Below are positions 17,463-25,957 of a stretch of DNA of 64,000 nt, one piece after another; position 1 is the first letter of the stretch, and the number at the start of each line of letters is the position of its first letter. The stretch comes from SZUA-430 sp964561925. Its GTDB lineage: Bacteria > Pseudomonadota > Alphaproteobacteria > Micropepsales > Micropepsaceae. The translations under genes and the position numbers were made by a program. The notes below the pieces were generated by a model. That model was not told the origin of the DNA and searched no databases. It saw nothing but the letters and a program-made list of their open reading frames with translations. The DNA lies in NCBI GenBank assembly GCA_964561925.1, contig CAZLRW010000004.1, positions 17,573 through 81,572 on the forward strand, in the 5' to 3' direction.

Positions 17463-18781
17463 AACCGCGCGTCAAGCCGCTCGAAGGCACGCAAGGCCTA
17501 AGTGCGCGCAACGCCGCGCTGACCGCGCTCAGCGCGATCTTCTTCAGCGAGCGTCCGCTGGGCGAGGCGCTTGATGGCGCACTCGCCAAGGCAAAGCTCG
17601 AACCGCGCGACGCCGCCTTCGCCCGCGCCATCGTGATGATGGTGCTGCGCCGCTTGGGCCAAATCGATGCCGTGATCGCAGCGTACCTGCGTGAGCCGCT
17701 GCCCGTGCGCTCCGGTCCCGCTGAGTTGATCCTGCGCATCGCCGCGGCCGAGCTTCTCTTCCTCGACGTCGCCGCCCACGCCGCGGTCAGCTCCGCGGTC
17801 AGCCTGGCCGACCGCGACCACCGCGCCCGCCACTTCAAGGGCCTGATCAACGCCGTCGCCCGCCGCATCGCCGCGGAAGGCAAAGCGATCGCCGCCGCGC
17901 AGGACGTCGAACACATCAACACCCCGCCCTGGGCGTGGGAGGCTTGGAGCGCGACCTACGGCGAAGACACCGCACGCGCGATCGCGAGGGCCCATCTTGC
18001 CGAACCGCCGCTCGACATCACGGTGATGGGCGACGCGGCCGCATGGGGCGAGAAGCTCGAAGCGAAGCTCTTGCCCACCGGCACGCTCCGCCGCGCCGCC
18101 GGCGGGCGCATCGAAGACCTGCCCGGCTACGCCGAGGGCGCCTGGTGGATCCAAGACGCCGCCGCAACGATCCCCGTCGCGCTGCTCGGCGACGTCAAAG
18201 GCAAAACCGTCATCGACCTCTGCGCCGCCCCAGGCGGCAAGACCGCGCAACTCGCGGCAGCGGGCGCCAAGGTCACCGCCGTCGACCTCGCCTTCGACCG
18301 CATGAAGCGCGTGATGACGAACCTCGGCCGCCTGAATCTGAAAGCCGAATTCGAAGTCGCCGACGCCCTAACTTGGTGCCCGAAAGAACCCGCCGACGCC
18401 GTTCTCCTCGACGCCCCCTGCACGGCGAGCGGCACGGTCCGCCGCCATCCCGACGTCCTCTGGCGCAAAGACCTCTCCGACGTGATGGCACAGGCTGAGG
18501 TGCAACGCCGCCTGCTCGCCGCCGCGTCGGAAATGGTCAAACCCGGCGGCACGCTCCTCTATTGCGTCTGCTCCCTCGCCCGCGAAGAAGGCGAAGACGT
18601 CGTGGATGCGTTCCTAAGCACACACCCCAACTTCGCCCGTGCAAAACTCGAACCTGGCGATACCTTCAACCAACCCCAGTTCCTGACACCCGCGGGCGAC
18701 CTGCGGACGCTTCCCAGCCATTGGCCCGAAACCGGCGGCCTCGACGGCTTCTACGCGAGCCGCTTGCGGAGAACCGCCTGA
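17459..18781 (+). CDS. rsmB: 16S rRNA (cytosine-5)-methyltransferase, RsmB type
   Basis: 440 residues beginning with TTG. The N-terminal ~145 residues are a NusB-like RNA-binding domain (ARNAALTALSAIFFSERPLGEAL). The C-terminal domain is a SAM methyltransferase: LCAAPGGKTAQLA near residue 254, SAM-site Asp in VTAVDLAFDRMKR, DAPCTASGTVRRHPD near 317 with one catalytic Cys, and YCVCSLAREEGE near 369 with the second. RsmB methylates C967 (E. coli numbering) of 16S rRNA. The start overlaps the htpX stop by three bases; rpe follows after 41 bases. Assignment to RsmB rather than another RsmB/RsmF-family member rests on the NusB domain. Confidence 0.92.
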   Translation: MKPRVKPLEGTQGLSARNAALTALSAIFFSERPLGEALDGALAKAKLEPRDAAFARAIVMMVLRRLGQIDAVIAAYLREPLPVRSGPAELILRIAAAELLFLDVAAHAAVSSAVSLADRDHRARHFKGLINAVARRIAAEGKAIAAAQDVEHINTPPWAWEAWSATYGEDTARAIARAHLAEPPLDITVMGDAAAWGEKLEAKLLPTGTLRRAAGGRIEDLPGYAEGAWWIQDAAATIPVALLGDVKGKTVIDLCAAPGGKTAQLAAAGAKVTAVDLAFDRMKRVMTNLGRLNLKAEFEVADALTWCPKEPADAVLLDAPCTASGTVRRHPDVLWRKDLSDVMAQAEVQRRLLAAASEMVKPGGTLLYCVCSLAREEGEDVVDAFLSTHPNFARAKLEPGDTFNQPQFLTPAGDLRTLPSHWPETGGLDGFYASRLRRTA

Positions 18782-18822
18782 CGTTGATTGCGCGAACCAC
18801 CGGGAGTCGTTAAAGGCCGCCC

Positions 18823-19485
18823 ATGACGAAGAAGACGAAAATCGCGCCCTCCATCCTCGCTGCCGACTTCGCCAGGCTGGGCGAGGAAGTGCGCGCGATG
18901 ACGGAGGCCGGCGCGGACTACATCCACGTCGACGTGATGGACGGCCACTTCGTGCCGAACATCTCGATCGGCCCGCAGATGGTCAAAGCGCTCAAGCCCC
19001 ACACGAAGCTGCCGCTCGACGTTCATCTGATGATCTCGCCGGTCGACCCGTACGTTAAGGAATTCGCCGACGCCGGCGCCGACATCATCACCGTGCACCC
19101 GGAGGCCGGCCCCCACCTTCACCGCACGATCCAACTCATTAAGGCGGCAGGAAAAAAAGCCGGTGTGTCGCTCAATCCCGCGTCGCCCATTTCGCTGATC
19201 GAGCATATCTTGGGCGACATCGACCTGATTCTCGTGATGACGGTCAACCCGGGCTTCGGGGGGCAGAGCTTCATCGACGGCCAGCGCGCCAAAATGCGGG
19301 ACGTGCGCGCGCTGATCGATCGGTCGGGCCGCGCCATCGAGCTTGAGGTCGACGGAGGTATCAATGGGCAAACCGCTGCCCTGGCTGTCGAAGCAGGCGC
19401 CGACGTCCTCGTCGCCGGAACAGCCGCGTTCGCCGGCGGGCCGGAGCGTTACCGCGACAACATCGCAAAGCTCCGCATCCGCTGA
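18823..19485 (+). CDS. rpe: ribulose-phosphate 3-epimerase
   Basis: 220 residues, a complete TIM-barrel epimerase. N-terminal IAPSILAADFARLGEEV, the metal and catalytic motif HVDVMDGHFVPNISIGP, DVHLMI, MTVNPGFGGQSF and EVDGGIN are all intact. It interconverts ribulose-5-phosphate and xylulose-5-phosphate in the pentose phosphate pathway. The neighbour order rsmB-rpe-heparinase-purH is a recurrent alphaproteobacterial arrangement. The downstream heparinase-like frame appears to start inside this gene. Confidence 0.96.
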   Translation: MTKKTKIAPSILAADFARLGEEVRAMTEAGADYIHVDVMDGHFVPNISIGPQMVKALKPHTKLPLDVHLMISPVDPYVKEFADAGADIITVHPEAGPHLHRTIQLIKAAGKKAGVSLNPASPISLIEHILGDIDLILVMTVNPGFGGQSFIDGQRAKMRDVRALIDRSGRAIELEVDGGINGQTAALAVEAGADVLVAGTAAFAGGPERYRDNIAKLRIR

Positions 19486-21217
19486 CAAAGCTGCGCCCGC
19501 GCATCGCCTCTCCTGGCGCGCCCATGGCGGCGAGCTGATTTCGGCCGCCGCCGAAGAAGCGGGCCGCAGCCTCTCGCGCCTGCTCTACGCCAGCAGCTTC
19601 TGGCAGCGCGCGCTGAACGGCCCCGCGCCCGACCGCATCCTCGTCAACCCGCGCTGCTATTACCGCAAGAGCATGGCGGAGGCTGAGCTTTTGATCATGG
19701 GCCGCTTCCGCCTGCCGGGCGGCGACACGACCGCGCGCGACGGCTCGCCGTTCTTCATCAAGCCGCCGAGCGAGCTTTGGTCCGAAAGCCTCCACTCGTT
19801 CCACTGGCTCCGCCACTTCGACGCCGGCGGCTCCGATCCGGTGCAGGAGCACCTGCGTCAGCTCATCGCCCATTGGGTGCGCGCTTATGGGACATGGAAC
19901 GAACTCGCCTGGCGCCCGCACGTGCTCGCGCGCCGGCTCGTTACCTGGGCAAGCTTCGGCCGTCTGATCCTGGGCAACGCCGACGTGCTGTTCCGCAGCC
20001 GCGTGCTGCTCTCGATGGCGCGTCAGGCACGCCACCTGAACAAGACGGCGCACAAAGCCCCGCCGGGCCTGCCGCGCATGACGGCCGCGATCGGTCTCGC
20101 GCAATCGGGCGTCTGCCTGCCCGACGGCGACGCGCGCATGGCCAAGGGTCTGCACATGCTCGCCGAACAGCTCGGCGATCAAATCCTGCCCGACGGCGGC
20201 CACGTCTCGCGCAATCCGGAGGCGATCCTGAACGTGGCAAGCGATCTGCTCGCGCTGATGGATGCGATGACGCAGCGCGAACTGATTGTGCCCGTCGCGA
20301 TCCGCCGCGCGCTCGACCGCATAATGCCGATGATCCGCTTCATGATGCACGAGGACGGCAAGTTCGCGCTCTTCAACGGCGGGACAGAGGCGGTGGACGG
20401 CTGGGCGAAGACGCTGCTCACCTACGACAGCGGCAAGACGAAGACGCCCGAACACGCCCAACAATCCGCCTATCACCGCATTGCCTGCGGCCGCACGGCG
20501 CTCATCGCCGACACCGGCACGGCAGCAATCGGCGCGCTCTCGACCGAGGCCCACGCCGGCGCGCTCTCCTTCGAACTGTCGAGCGAAGGCGACCGCATCA
20601 TCGTCAATTGCGGCGCTTCTCAGGTGAAGGGCCCCGAATGGGCGCTCGCGATGCGCGCAACCGCCGCGCACTCGACCGCAACGATCGCCGACACGTCCTC
20701 CGCCCACGTGGTCAGTGGCGGCCGCGCGCTCGCGCTGCTGGGCCCGCGCCTCGTCGACGGCCCCGCGCATGTTGAGGCCAAGCGCCGCGAAAGCGAAGAC
20801 GGCATCCACCTCGACGCCCGCCACGACGGCTACGCGGCGGCGTTCGGCATCGTGCACGAGCGGCGCTGGTTCATGTCGCACGACGGCACCGACATCCGCG
20901 GCGAGGACACGTTCGTCCCCCACGCCGACGCCGCGCCGCAGCCTTTCGCCGTGCGCTTCCACCTGCACCCGTCGGTGAAGGCGACGCGCATGGCCGACGG
21001 CAAGGCGATCGTGCTGACGCTGCCGTCGGGCGCGACCTGGCGCTTCGGCAGCGACGCGACGCTCGACCTCCCCGACAGCGTCTATCTCGGCACCGGCGAT
21101 GCGATCCGCAAATCGCACCAGATCGTGATCGCGGGCGAAACCGCCGCGACCCCCGTCTCCGTCAAATGGGCGATCAAGAAAATCGCGAGTCCCGCGGCCG
21201 CGCCGCTTGTGAATTGA
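19364..21217 (+). CDS. heparinase II/III-like family protein
   Basis: About 617 residues. After a low-complexity, Ser/Thr/Ala-rich N-terminus comes an alpha-helical region (SLHSFHWLRHFDAGG, WNELAWRPHVLARRLVTWASF) and a C-terminal beta-rich Heparinase_II_III domain (IIVNCGASQVKGPEWALAMRATAAHSTATI, GYAAAFGIVHERRWFMS). Members are polysaccharide lyase-like; in alphaproteobacteria this gene is a fixed neighbour of rpe and purH and the substrate is unknown. The start is unclear: the ATG at 19364 lies within rpe with GGAGG 5 bases upstream, but those bases also encode the conserved VDGGIN of rpe. No ATG or GTG between 19364 and the end of rpe looks better, so a rare start near 19490 is possible. 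Confidence 0.85.
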   Translation: MGKPLPWLSKQAPTSSSPEQPRSPAGRSVTATTSQSSASADKAAPAHRLSWRAHGGELISAAAEEAGRSLSRLLYASSFWQRALNGPAPDRILVNPRCYYRKSMAEAELLIMGRFRLPGGDTTARDGSPFFIKPPSELWSESLHSFHWLRHFDAGGSDPVQEHLRQLIAHWVRAYGTWNELAWRPHVLARRLVTWASFGRLILGNADVLFRSRVLLSMARQARHLNKTAHKAPPGLPRMTAAIGLAQSGVCLPDGDARMAKGLHMLAEQLGDQILPDGGHVSRNPEAILNVASDLLALMDAMTQRELIVPVAIRRALDRIMPMIRFMMHEDGKFALFNGGTEAVDGWAKTLLTYDSGKTKTPEHAQQSAYHRIACGRTALIADTGTAAIGALSTEAHAGALSFELSSEGDRIIVNCGASQVKGPEWALAMRATAAHSTATIADTSSAHVVSGGRALALLGPRLVDGPAHVEAKRRESEDGIHLDARHDGYAAAFGIVHERRWFMSHDGTDIRGEDTFVPHADAAPQPFAVRFHLHPSVKATRMADGKAIVLTLPSGATWRFGSDATLDLPDSVYLGTGDAIRKSHQIVIAGETAATPVSVKWAIKKIASPAAAPLVN

Positions 21218-21287
21218 GACATTCGCTCCCTTGGGCGCGCCGCCGGGGCCGTGCTAGGTCGACGCCTCAAAATCAAGGGGCCGCGCC

Positions 21288-22901
21288 ATGTCGTCAGAAA
21301 CCCGTCCCGTTCGCCGGGCTCTTCTCTCCGTCTCCGACAAAACCGGCCTCGTCGACTTCGCGAAAGCGCTGGCGAAACTCGGCGTCGAACTGATCTCGAC
21401 CGGCGGCACCGCCAAGGCGCTCGCCGACGCGGGCCTCAAGGTCACCGACGTCGCGGCGGTGACCGGCTTCCCCGAAATGATGGACGGCCGCCTCAAGACG
21501 CTGCACCCGCGCGTGCACGGCGGCCTGCTCGCGCTCCGCGACGAACCGGCCCACGCCAAGGCGATGAAGGAACACGGCATCGAAGGCATCGACCTGCTCG
21601 TCTGCAATCTCTACCCGTTCGAACAGACCGCCGCCCGCAACGCCACGTTCGACGAAACGATCGAGAACATCGACATCGGCGGCCCCGCGATGATCCGCGC
21701 GGCGTCGAAGAACCACGGCTATGTCGCCGTCATCGTCGATGTCGAAGACTACGCCCCCGTGCTCGCCGAATTGACGGCCGGCAAAGGCGAACTCTCGCTC
21801 GCCACGAAGAAGGCGCTCGCGGCGAAGGCCTACGCCCGCACCGCCGCCTATGACGCCGCGATCTCGACCTGGTTCGGCCAGACGCTCGCCGCGGGCCAAA
21901 AGCCGGAGGAGCGCACGCCCCCGCGCCGCTTCGCACTCGCCGGCCACCTGAAGCAAGGCCTGCGCTACGGCGAAAACCCGCATCAGGGCGCCGCGTTCTA
22001 CACGACCGCGGAGAGCCGCTACGGCGTCGCGACCGCGACGCAGGTCGGCGGCAAGGAACTCTCCTACAACAACATCAACGACACCGACGCGGCCTACGAA
22101 TGCGTTGCCGAGTTCGACCCGAAGCAATCGGCCGCGATCGCCATCATCAAGCACGCAAACCCTTGCGGCGTCGCGACCGCGCCGACGCTGGTCGAGGCGT
22201 ACAAGCTCTCGCTGCGCTGCGACCCGGTCTCGGCCTTCGGCGGCATCGTCGCCTGCAACCGCAAACTCGACGGCGCGACCGCGACCGAACTCGCGAAGAT
22301 CTTCACCGAGGTCATCATCGCGCCCGACGCCGATGAAGAGGCGCGCCAGATCTTGAGCGCGAAGAAGAACCTGCGCCTGCTGCTCGCTCACGGGCTACCG
22401 GACCCCAATGCGCCCGGCATGACGCTGCGCACGGTCGCCGGCGGCTTCCTGCTGCAATCGCGCGACAACGGCCGCGTGGCGGAGAAAGGCCTGCGCGTCG
22501 TCACCAAGCGCAAGCCCACGGAAGCGGAACTCGCCGACTTGCTCTTCGCCTTCCGCGTGGCGAAACACGTGAAGTCGAACACGATCGTCTATGCGAAGAA
22601 CGGCGCGACCGCGGGCATCGGCGCCGGCCAAATGAGCCGCATCGATTCCGCCCGCATCGCCGCCTGGAAGGCGCAAGAAGCGGCGAAGACCGCGGGCCTC
22701 GCAGAGTCGCTCGCGAAAGGCTCCGTCGTCGCCTCCGACGCGTTCTTCCCGTTCGCCGACGGCCTGATCGCCGCCGCCGAAGCGGGCGCGACCGCCGTCA
22801 TTCAACCCGGCGGCTCGATCCGCGACGACGAAGTCATCGCCGCCGCCGACGAACGCAATCTCGCCATGGTCCTAACCGGCATGCGCCACTTCCGGCATTA
22901 A
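21288..22901 (+). CDS. purH: bifunctional AICAR transformylase/IMP cyclohydrolase
   Basis: 537 residues, full length. The N-terminal ~195 residues are the MGS-like IMP cyclohydrolase domain (ALLSVSDKTGLVDFAKAL, ISTGGTAKALADAG, MMDGRLKTLHPRVHGGLL). The C-terminal part is the AICAR formyltransferase with the KHANPCG catalytic motif near residue 288 and the SDAFFPFADGL and PGGSIRDDEVI blocks. It catalyses the last two steps of de novo IMP synthesis. The stop codon TAA shares bases with the stop of the convergent MFS gene in a TTAA overlap, so there is no room for a separate terminator. Confidence 0.97.
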   Translation: MSSETRPVRRALLSVSDKTGLVDFAKALAKLGVELISTGGTAKALADAGLKVTDVAAVTGFPEMMDGRLKTLHPRVHGGLLALRDEPAHAKAMKEHGIEGIDLLVCNLYPFEQTAARNATFDETIENIDIGGPAMIRAASKNHGYVAVIVDVEDYAPVLAELTAGKGELSLATKKALAAKAYARTAAYDAAISTWFGQTLAAGQKPEERTPPRRFALAGHLKQGLRYGENPHQGAAFYTTAESRYGVATATQVGGKELSYNNINDTDAAYECVAEFDPKQSAAIAIIKHANPCGVATAPTLVEAYKLSLRCDPVSAFGGIVACNRKLDGATATELAKIFTEVIIAPDADEEARQILSAKKNLRLLLAHGLPDPNAPGMTLRTVAGGFLLQSRDNGRVAEKGLRVVTKRKPTEAELADLLFAFRVAKHVKSNTIVYAKNGATAGIGAGQMSRIDSARIAAWKAQEAAKTAGLAESLAKGSVVASDAFFPFADGLIAAAEAGATAVIQPGGSIRDDEVIAAADERNLAMVLTGMRHFRH

Positions 22902-24355
22902 TCGGCGTTGGGCGCTCGTTCCGTCTTCACGAACAGCATCCCGATCCACCCGGCGCCGAGCAGAATCAGGATCGAGGCCAAGCCGATCGCGTTGCTTTGG
23001 AACCACTCGGTGAACCGTGCGACGATGAACGGCGCCAGAAAGGCCGTCGCCGTGCCGGACAGCGCATAGAGCCCGAAGAACTCCGCCATCTTCGACACCG
23101 GCGCGATGCGGGCCATCATTGTGCGGCTGTTCGCATAGGCGGCTGTGATGAAGATCGCGATGATGATCACGATGATGACGTAAATGATCTCCGGCCATGA
23201 CTCGAAGAACGGCAACCCGTGCACCGGCGGCGATTTCGGATCGTAGGGGATGAAGAAGAGGATCGTGTCCGGCCGCATCGAAAGCGAAAGGACGAGGCCT
23301 ACCATCGTGCCGCCCACCGCGATCAAAAGACCGTTGCGCGACCCGAACTTGTGGTCGATCCACCCGCCGAAGACGCCGCCATAGGTCGCAAACACGCTCA
23401 AGATCACGCCGTAAACGAGCAGGTCTTGCGTCGTCCAACTGAACGTCGTCGCCGCATAACCGCCGCCGAAAATCAGCACCGCGTTGCAGCCGTCGTTGTA
23501 GATCATGCGCCAGAACAGAAATGATCCGACATTGCGATAGTTGCGCAAGCTTCTGATCGTGCGTGCGAGTGAACTCAGACCACGTTTGACCGCTGCAACA
23601 GGTCCAAGCGCAACACGCGGCTGGTCGGGCGTGAAGAAAAAGAGCCACGAGCCGAAGAGGATGAACCACACGGCGAACAGCGGCCCCACCATCCGCTCGG
23701 GCTCAAACGCCGCCTTGTCGATTCCGAACCACGGTTTCTCGGGTACGAACGGCCAATCGACCTCACCGGGCCAAACGAAGCAGACCAGCATGAACACGAA
23801 CAAGATCACGCCGGACAAATTGCCAAGCGCGAGCGCCAAGCCCGACAGCCGGCCGACCTGGCGATCCGGCACCAGCGTCGGCAGCATCGCATTGTGGAAT
23901 ACGGCGGTGAAATCGAACGAGATGATCGTGGCGACCAGCAAAGCTGAGATCGCGAGCAGCGAGAGCCCGGCCTCGTTCGGAAGCGCATACCAGAGCGCCA
24001 CGGCCGTTAGCGTGAGCGTGCACGAGAACGCGAACAGCCACGGCTTGCGCCGCCCACCCGCGTCCGCGACCGCGCCCAGGATCGGCGCCGTCAGCGCGAT
24101 GATGAGCCCTGCAAGCGAATTCAAGTCGCCCCAGAGCGACTGCCCTTTCACCGGATCGCCGACCAGATGCAGATAGAAATAGGGCGCGAAGATATAGATC
24201 GTAATCAGCAGCACGTGCGGATTGCGCGCCCCTTCGAACCACGCCCACGCCCATTGGCCGAGCGGCGTGGCGCACGCGCCGCCGCTGGCTGAGGTCCCCT
24301 CCGGCGCCGTGGTCCATCGTTGGGCCAAAGTCGGCTTCGCCGGAATGTCGCTCAT
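22898..24355 (-). CDS. MFS transporter, UMF1/Atg22-like
   Basis: 485 residues with about 12 hydrophobic segments. The N-terminal WAWFEGARNPHVLLITIYIFAPYF and LIIALTAPILGAVADAGGRRKPWL blocks and the FHNAMLPTLVPDRQVGRLSGLALALGNLSG block are typical of the UMF1 (Atg22-like) branch of the major facilitator superfamily, whose eukaryotic members export amino acids from the vacuole. The bacterial substrate is unknown. It is convergent with purH and divergent from the DMT transporter at 24490 over a 134-base gap. Confidence 0.88.
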   Translation of the reverse strand: MSDIPAKPTLAQRWTTAPEGTSASGGACATPLGQWAWAWFEGARNPHVLLITIYIFAPYFYLHLVGDPVKGQSLWGDLNSLAGLIIALTAPILGAVADAGGRRKPWLFAFSCTLTLTAVALWYALPNEAGLSLLAISALLVATIISFDFTAVFHNAMLPTLVPDRQVGRLSGLALALGNLSGVILFVFMLVCFVWPGEVDWPFVPEKPWFGIDKAAFEPERMVGPLFAVWFILFGSWLFFFTPDQPRVALGPVAAVKRGLSSLARTIRSLRNYRNVGSFLFWRMIYNDGCNAVLIFGGGYAATTFSWTTQDLLVYGVILSVFATYGGVFGGWIDHKFGSRNGLLIAVGGTMVGLVLSLSMRPDTILFFIPYDPKSPPVHGLPFFESWPEIIYVIIVIIIAIFITAAYANSRTMMARIAPVSKMAEFFGLYALSGTATAFLAPFIVARFTEWFQSNAIGLASILILLGAGWIGMLFVKTERAPNAD

Positions 24356-24489
24356 GAGGGACCCGATGTCTTCGAATGGCGTGGTCCGATGAGCTTACGC
24401 ACGAACCGGCGCGACAAGCGAGTGCCTTGACGAAGCCGTGACCGCTTGGCCCTGATGGCGCCGACCGATCTCGAAGCGAACTCTCTCAC

Positions 24490-25326
24490 ATGATCCTGCC
24501 TTGGGAAGCCGTCGCGGCGGCGCTCGTCGCGGCGCTGCTGCATGCGGCTTGGAACGCTGGCTTGAAGGCGGGCAACGACCGCTTGCTCGATGCCGCGTTG
24601 CTGTTCACGGTCGCAGGTGCGATCGGTCTTGCGATCTTGCCCTTCGCGCCCGCGATGAACGCCGAGGCCGCGATCTGGATCGCGCTCACCGCAGTGCTCC
24701 ATCTGCCTTACGTCTACTTCCTCGCGCGCGCTTACGAACTCGGCGAGCTCGGCCACGTCTACACGATCGCGCGCGGCTTGCCGCCGCTCTTGATCACGCT
24801 GCTCGCGGCCGTCACCGTCGCCGAAGTGCCGACGCTGACCGCGGTTGCCGGCATCGCGCTCATCAGCGTCGGCATCCTGACCGTCGGCATGAGCCCCGGC
24901 GCCCACACCCGCGCGACGGTTCTTGCCGCCGCGGTCGCCGTCAGCATCGCGTTCTATTCCATCTCCGACGGCATCGGCGTGCGCGCCTCGGGCAGCGCGC
25001 TCGCTTACAATTGCTGGGTCTTCGTTGCGGTCGGCGTGACGACGCTGGCGATGGCGGCGATCCTTCGCCCCGGAAGAATCACGGCCTACGCCAGGCTCAA
25101 CTGGAAACGCGCCGCCATCGGCGGCGTGCTCTCGTTCGTGAGCTACGGCCTCGTCCTTTGGGCGATGACGTTCGCCTCCATCGCGGGCGTCAGCGCTTTC
25201 CGCGAAACCTCGGTCGTCTTCGCCGCCCTCATCGGCATGCTCTTCTTCGGCGAGAACGCAGGCCCCCGCCGCCTCACCGGCGCCCTCATCGTCGCCGCCG
25301 GCGCCGTGGTGCTGAAGCTGGCTTGA
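24490..25326 (+). CDS. DMT-superfamily (EamA-type) transporter
   Basis: 278 residues with about ten short hydrophobic helices arranged as two EamA repeats (first from VAAALVAALLHAAWNAGLK, second from VLAAAVAVSIAFYSISDG). YFLARAYELGELGHVYTIARGLPPL and FRETSVVFAALIGMLFFGE are typical of the family. Such proteins export small metabolites or amino acids; no substrate can be given. It is divergent from the MFS gene and convergent with the toxin-antitoxin pair, whose last stop is 9 bases away. Confidence 0.88.
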   Translation: MILPWEAVAAALVAALLHAAWNAGLKAGNDRLLDAALLFTVAGAIGLAILPFAPAMNAEAAIWIALTAVLHLPYVYFLARAYELGELGHVYTIARGLPPLLITLLAAVTVAEVPTLTAVAGIALISVGILTVGMSPGAHTRATVLAAAVAVSIAFYSISDGIGVRASGSALAYNCWVFVAVGVTTLAMAAILRPGRITAYARLNWKRAAIGGVLSFVSYGLVLWAMTFASIAGVSAFRETSVVFAALIGMLFFGENAGPRRLTGALIVAAGAVVLKLA

Positions 25327-25334
25327 CGTCGACG

Positions 25335-25682
25335 CTATGTGAGACGTCGGATTCGCGTGACGACGCGATCGAGCACGGCAAAGATGCCTCGACCATGGTT
25401 CTCCAAGTTGACCACGCGCTGGGCTGTTTCTTGAGCCAGCGCCGCCGACGTGATGTCGAACCGGATCAGCGCGACGCCGAGCGCACTCTTCCCGTCGCGA
25501 AACACGAGTTCCCCGAAATCCTTGTCGGCGGTGATCACCACGCGATCGCGCGCGACAGAGCCTTCCAAGATCTCCGCATCGGGCATGGCTGGACGACCGG
25601 CGGCCAAAATGACATCGGCGCCGAGCAAACGAAGAGCGTCCGCGAGTTGCGCGGGCACACAAGCGTCTACGGCAAAGCGCAT
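25335..25682 (-). CDS. DUF5615 PIN-like toxin-type protein
   Basis: 115 residues with the DUF5615/PIN-like layout: N-terminal RFAVDACVPAQLADALRLLGADV, central Asp residues in MPDAEILEGSVARDRVVITADKDFGELVF, and a C-terminal helix. The acidic residues would form a metal-dependent RNase site. It starts immediately after the DUF433 gene stop (TAA directly followed by ATG), the usual antitoxin-first order. Type II toxin-antitoxin activity is inferred from pairing and family. Confidence 0.85.
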   Translation of the reverse strand: MRFAVDACVPAQLADALRLLGADVILAAGRPAMPDAEILEGSVARDRVVITADKDFGELVFRDGKSALGVALIRFDITSAALAQETAQRVVNLENHGRGIFAVLDRVVTRIRRLT

Positions 25683-25913
25683 TTATTCGGCGGCGGTCGG
25701 AACGCTTGCGACGCACGCCGCCGCGTAGGCAAGCGCCGCGCGAACGTCGTCGGCGTCGAGGTCGGGAAACGCCTTCAGCACCCACTCCATATCGGCGCCT
25801 GCGGCGAACTGGCGAACGACCGCGTCCACGGGCACGCGCGTTCCCGCGATGACGGGCTTGCCCATCATCACCTTCGGATCGCGCGAAATGCGCGGATGTC
25901 CTGCTTCGACCAT
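25683..25913 (-). CDS. DUF433 antitoxin-type protein
   Basis: 76 residues matching DUF433: HPRISRDPKVMMGKPVIAGTRVPVDAVVRQFAAG, followed by an acidic helix (FPDLDADDVRAALAYAAA). DUF433 proteins carry a winged/HTH-like DNA-binding fold and are regularly paired with DUF5615 PIN-like toxins, as here. It probably autoregulates the pair and neutralises the partner. Confidence 0.87.
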   Translation of the reverse strand: MVEAGHPRISRDPKVMMGKPVIAGTRVPVDAVVRQFAAGADMEWVLKAFPDLDADDVRAALAYAAACVASVPTAAE

Positions 25914-25957
25914 ATCGTCAAACTAGCACAATCGCGGCACGACAGGAATCGCGAGCC

